Positions 4,497-6,454 of a stretch of 6,454 nt of DNA are shown one piece after another. The stretch comes from JACRCE01 sp038043305 (GTDB lineage: Bacteria > Desulfobacterota > GWC2-55-46): assembly GCA_038043305.1 (NCBI GenBank), contig JBBTCG010000104.1:1-6454 (forward strand), given 5' to 3'. The notes below the pieces were generated by a model. The model had not been told where the DNA came from, ran no database searches, and saw nothing but the letters and a program-made list of their open reading frames with translations. Each line of letters opens with the position of its first letter. The stretch's first letter is position 1. Position numbers and translations under genes: made by a program.

Positions 4497-5726
4497 ATGT
4501 CATTTGAAGCGCTCGGCCTGCAGGCCGAACTGCTCAGCGCTGTCGCAGGGCAGGGCTACACGACCCCAACCCCCATACAGTTAAAAACCATCCCGTTTAT
4601 ACTTGAAGGACGCGACGTCCTTGCAGGCGCGCAGACCGGCACGGGCAAGACAGCCGCCTTCACCCTGCCGATGCTGCAGATTCTGAGCCGACGCCCGCGC
4701 ACCGGCAAGCTGCCCCGCGCCCTTGTCCTTACCCCTACGCGCGAATTGGCCGCACAGGTCGGGGAGAGCGTACAGACTTACGGCAAGAATCTGCACCTGA
4801 AGTCCACGATAATCTTCGGCGGCGTAGGCATTAATCCGCAGATAGATCAACTGCGTCGCGGGATTGATATCCTCGTGGCCACGCCCGGCAGGCTGCTTGA
4901 CCATGCCGGCCAAAAGACCTTGAACCTCTCGCAGGTGGAAATATTGGTTCTGGACGAAGCAGACCGCATGCTGGATATGGGTTTTATTTACGATATCAGG
5001 AGAATTTTAAAACTACTTCCGCTCAAACGTCAAAACCTGCTCTTCTCGGCAACCTATACCGACGATATAAAGCGCCTGGCGGACGGCCTGCTCCATAACC
5101 CGGAGATGATAGAAGTTGCACGCCGCAATATGGCGGCGGAATTAGTAACTCAGGTGGTGCATCCGGTGGGGCATAATCGCAAGCGCGAACTCCTGACTCA
5201 CCTGATAAAGAAAGGCGATTGGCGCCAAGTGCTGGTCTTTACCCGCACTAAGCACGGGGCTAACCGTCTGGCGACGCAGCTCTTAAGCGACGGGATAAAC
5301 GCCGTTGCCATCCACGGAAACAAGAGCCAGTCGGCGCGCACTCGCGCACTTGCGGATTTCAAAAACGGCGCGGTGCGGACCCTCGTTGCCACTGATATCG
5401 CCGCCCGCGGTCTTGACATTGACAGCCTTCCTCATGTGGTCAATTACGATCTGCCCAATGTGCCTGAGGACTACGTCCACCGCATTGGCCGCACCGGCCG
5501 CGCCGGAGAGACCGGCTGCGCGTTGTCGCTTGTTTGCGCCGAAGAAAAAGAGATGCTCAACGATATTGAAAAGGTGCTGCGTCATGACATCCCGGTGGAG
5601 GTTATCCCCGGCTTTGAACAAAGCGCCGCTTCGTCTCCCGCATCTACCGAGCGGCCGGGCACGCATAATCATGCCCGCCCCAGAAAGACCAGCGGATTTT
5701 CACGCCAACCGTCGCGCCGCAGGTAG
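4497..5726 (+). CDS. rhlE: DEAD-box ATP-dependent RNA helicase, RhlE type
   Basis: A 409-residue cytoplasmic RNA helicase that uses ATP to remodel RNA duplexes, generally in ribosome assembly, RNA decay or cold adaptation. All family motifs are present: Q motif (Phe3 and GYTTPTPIQ 20-28), motif I AQTGTGKT (45-52), Ia PTRELA (80-85), GG at 108-109, Ib TPGR (129-132), II DEAD (153-156), III SAT (184-186), IV VFTRT (247-251), the RhlE-like HGNKSQ (273-278), V ATDIAARGLDI (298-308) and VI HRIGRTGRAG (328-337). After about residue 372 comes a short basic, Ser/Pro/Arg-rich tail ending SRRR, likely for RNA contact, as in other RhlE proteins. The length fits RhlE. The ATG has GGAG nine bases upstream. 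The gene is preceded by a repeat-rich spacer and followed by rpsU, which has its own promoter. Confidence 0.95.
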   Translation: MSFEALGLQAELLSAVAGQGYTTPTPIQLKTIPFILEGRDVLAGAQTGTGKTAAFTLPMLQILSRRPRTGKLPRALVLTPTRELAAQVGESVQTYGKNLHLKSTIIFGGVGINPQIDQLRRGIDILVATPGRLLDHAGQKTLNLSQVEILVLDEADRMLDMGFIYDIRRILKLLPLKRQNLLFSATYTDDIKRLADGLLHNPEMIEVARRNMAAELVTQVVHPVGHNRKRELLTHLIKKGDWRQVLVFTRTKHGANRLATQLLSDGINAVAIHGNKSQSARTRALADFKNGAVRTLVATDIAARGLDIDSLPHVVNYDLPNVPEDYVHRIGRTGRAGETGCALSLVCAEEKEMLNDIEKVLRHDIPVEVIPGFEQSAASSPASTERPGTHNHARPRKTSGFSRQPSRRR

Positions 5727-5797
5727 GCGATAATGGCGGCGTCCTGCTGAGTTGAACCGATTGAACAAGCTGAAAGACAAGCGTGGGAACGATAAAA

Positions 5798-5821
5798 GAG
5801 CCGTCCAGCATTGGACGGCTC
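5798..5821 (-). terminator. Perfect hairpin between rhlE and rpsU; terminator-like only on the minus strand
   Basis: GAGCCGTCCA (5798-5807) and TGGACGGCTC (5812-5821) form a perfect 10-bp stem with a GCAT loop, 71 bases past the rhlE stop codon. On the plus strand GGCCTCG follows, with no T-run. On the minus strand TTTTATC follows, as in a weak intrinsic terminator. It may still protect or end the rhlE transcript by another route. Confidence 0.55.
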
Positions 5822-5878
5822 GGCCTCGTCATACGAATAGGACATTTCTATTTTGGCGGGATACAATGAAAAGGTAAG

Positions 5879-5906
5879 TTGACTTAGTAAGGCGTTTTGG
5901 TATAAT
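5879..5906 (+). promoter_or_regulatory. Strong sigma-70-type promoter of rpsU
   Basis: TTGACT (5879-5884; 5 of 6) is followed, after 16 bases, by a perfect TATAAT (5901-5906). Transcription should start near 5913, giving a leader of about 60 bases. Near-consensus strength suits a ribosomal protein gene. Confidence 0.8.
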
Positions 5907-5974
5907 CTGTCGAATTGTGCCTTATAATCGTATCTTTTAATACGGATTGTCGTAATAGAAGGGGGTGTGTAAGA

Positions 5975-6181
5975 TTGTCAGAGGTCAAGGTATATGACGA
6001 CCAGCTTGAAAAGGCTCTCAAGATACTCAAGAGAAAGCTCGCTCAAGACGGGACGTTTAAGGAGATAAAGAGGAGAAGGTTTTATGAAAAGCCGAGCGTA
6101 AAGAAAAAGAGGAAACGCGCGGAGGCCGCAAAACGCCGGGCAAAGGCTTCTAAAAAGAGCGCAAGACGGACGTACGAATAA
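5975..6181 (+). CDS. rpsU: Small ribosomal subunit protein bS21
   Basis: This 68-residue, very basic S21 belongs to the 30S subunit near the 3' end of 16S rRNA and helps translation initiation. With a TTG start it begins (M)SEVKVYDDQLEKALKILKRKL. The family core FYEKPSVKKKRKR is at about 34-46, followed by an Ala/Lys/Arg-rich tail ending RRTYE. The frame stays open upstream to 5915, but those 20 residues (MCLIIVSFNTDCRN...) do not resemble S21 and would begin at the predicted transcription start. The TTG at 5975 has AGAAGGGGG (5957-5965) nine bases upstream and gives the normal S21 N-terminus. The gene is a single unit with its own promoter and terminator. Confidence 0.93.
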   Translation: MSEVKVYDDQLEKALKILKRKLAQDGTFKEIKRRRFYEKPSVKKKRKRAEAAKRRAKASKKSARRTYE

Positions 6182-6208
6182 ACGACCGTAAGTTGTTTCG
6201 TTGAAGAT

Positions 6209-6244
6209 AAAAAGCTGGAGGGCTTTCCCCCTCCAGCTTTTTTT
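6209..6244 (+). terminator. Rho-independent terminator of rpsU
   Basis: AGCTGGAGGG (6213-6222) pairs perfectly with CCCTCCAGCT (6229-6238) around a 6-base loop. A-run and T-run flanks (6209-6213 and 6238-6244) extend the stem and provide the U tract. The symmetry means it could also stop transcription from the minus strand, such as readthrough from the IS fragment. Confidence 0.92.
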
Positions 6245-6245
6245 G

Positions 6246-6273
6246 GTAAATAGGGACAGCTGTCCCTATTTAC
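6246..6273. repeat. 28-bp perfect palindrome
   Basis: Each half is 14 bases and an exact reverse complement of the other. The left half is GTAAATAGGGACAG and the right half CTGTCCCTATTTAC, with no loop. It lies one base after the rpsU terminator T-run and 28 bases from the stop codon of the IS3-type orfA fragment. I recall GGGACAG/CTGTCCC palindromes flanked by AAATA/TATTT as dispersed repeats in Deltaproteobacteria-like genomes. Origin is unknown; it may be a transposition scar or a REP-type site. Confidence 0.85.
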
Positions 6274-6301
6274 TGCAAGCTCGTAGCTACGTTCGACAAC
6301 C

Positions 6302-6454
6302 TTAAGATAACCGCCGCGCTTCAACCCTGCCACTCGTCGTTTTTTTTAACTCCAGGGTCATCTCGCCTATGAGGATTTTAAGCCTCTCGTTCTCTTTGGC
6401 AAGGCGTTCCTCCGTCCGGCTCTGCTTTGCCGTCTCGAACGCCTTCCCGGCATT
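6302..6454 (-). CDS. IS3-family transposase OrfA, C-terminal part (runs off window)
   Basis: Fifty residues and a TAA stop, open at the window edge. The sequence AGKAFETAKQSRTEERLAKE followed by NERLKILIGEMTLELKK is typical of the leucine-zipper end of IS3/IS911-type OrfA, the DNA-binding partner of the DDE transposase OrfB. A run of eight A residues (6340-6347 on this strand) lies in the last codons. The frame here ends TTSGRVEARRLS, whereas the -1 frame would read NDEWQG then stop, which looks closer to the OrfA endings I remember. So either the run has lost a base or slippage occurs. No orfB follows; the next sequence is the 28-bp palindrome and the rpsU terminator. This is probably an IS remnant or an orphan orfA. 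Confidence 0.7.
   Translation of the reverse strand, partial: NAGKAFETAKQSRTEERLAKENERLKILIGEMTLELKKTTSGRVEARRLS

Noticed and set aside
5283..5672. 129-codon minus-strand reading frame, and the 142-codon plus-strand frame at 5305-5733
   Set aside because: Both overlap the rhlE helicase motifs V and VI in other frames and show no family features.
6082..6333. 83-codon minus-strand frame across the rpsU end, terminator and palindrome
   Set aside because: It is antisense to rpsU and reads through the terminator and palindrome. Its first residues (AGLKRGG) could be an out-of-frame tail of orfA, but it is not a separate gene.

Overview
The window looks like a chromosomal segment of a Gram-negative environmental bacterium. 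It carries ordinary housekeeping and envelope genes: a TatB-like protein, a secreted polysaccharide deacetylase, a CsgG-family envelope protein, an RhlE-type RNA helicase and ribosomal protein S21. The spaces between them are unusually rich in small palindromic repeats. Gene content, protein style and repeats remind me most of Nitrospirota or Desulfobacterota (former Deltaproteobacteria) genomes. That placement is from memory, not from a search.

Layout: (1) 1-185 is a repeat cluster downstream of tatB. (2) 186-903, minus strand, is a two-gene unit: universal stress protein, then a short TatB-like gene. (3) 904-1222 is a divergent intergenic region holding a good plus-strand promoter and a MITE-like element of about 153 bp with 24-bp imperfect terminal inverted repeats. 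(4) 1223-2482, plus strand, is a secreted NodB-type polysaccharide deacetylase ending in a strong terminator built from the local hairpin repeat. (5) 2670-4031, plus strand, is a secreted CsgG-domain protein with a BamE/SmpA-like C-terminus. (6) 4032-4496 has no gene and is full of repeats, including one hairpin repeat apparently interrupted by another. (7) 4497-5726 is an rhlE-type DEAD-box helicase. (8) 5975-6181 is rpsU, with a near-consensus promoter, a TTG start and a strong terminator. (9) 6246-6454 holds a 28-bp perfect palindrome and the 3' end of an IS3-type orfA on the minus strand, running off the window.

The deacetylase, the CsgG-like protein, the Tat component and the stress protein all touch the cell envelope or stress biology. 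Their promoters and terminators suggest separate transcription units, except for usp-tatB. RhlE and S21 both act in RNA and ribosome biology and are adjacent on the same strand, but rpsU has its own promoter. I see no defence system, CRISPR array, tRNA or rRNA. The most notable content is the non-coding repeat population: a roughly 28-bp hairpin family at four or five loci, tandem and nested forms of it, a shared 20-bp companion sequence, the MITE-like leader element and the IS-adjacent palindrome.
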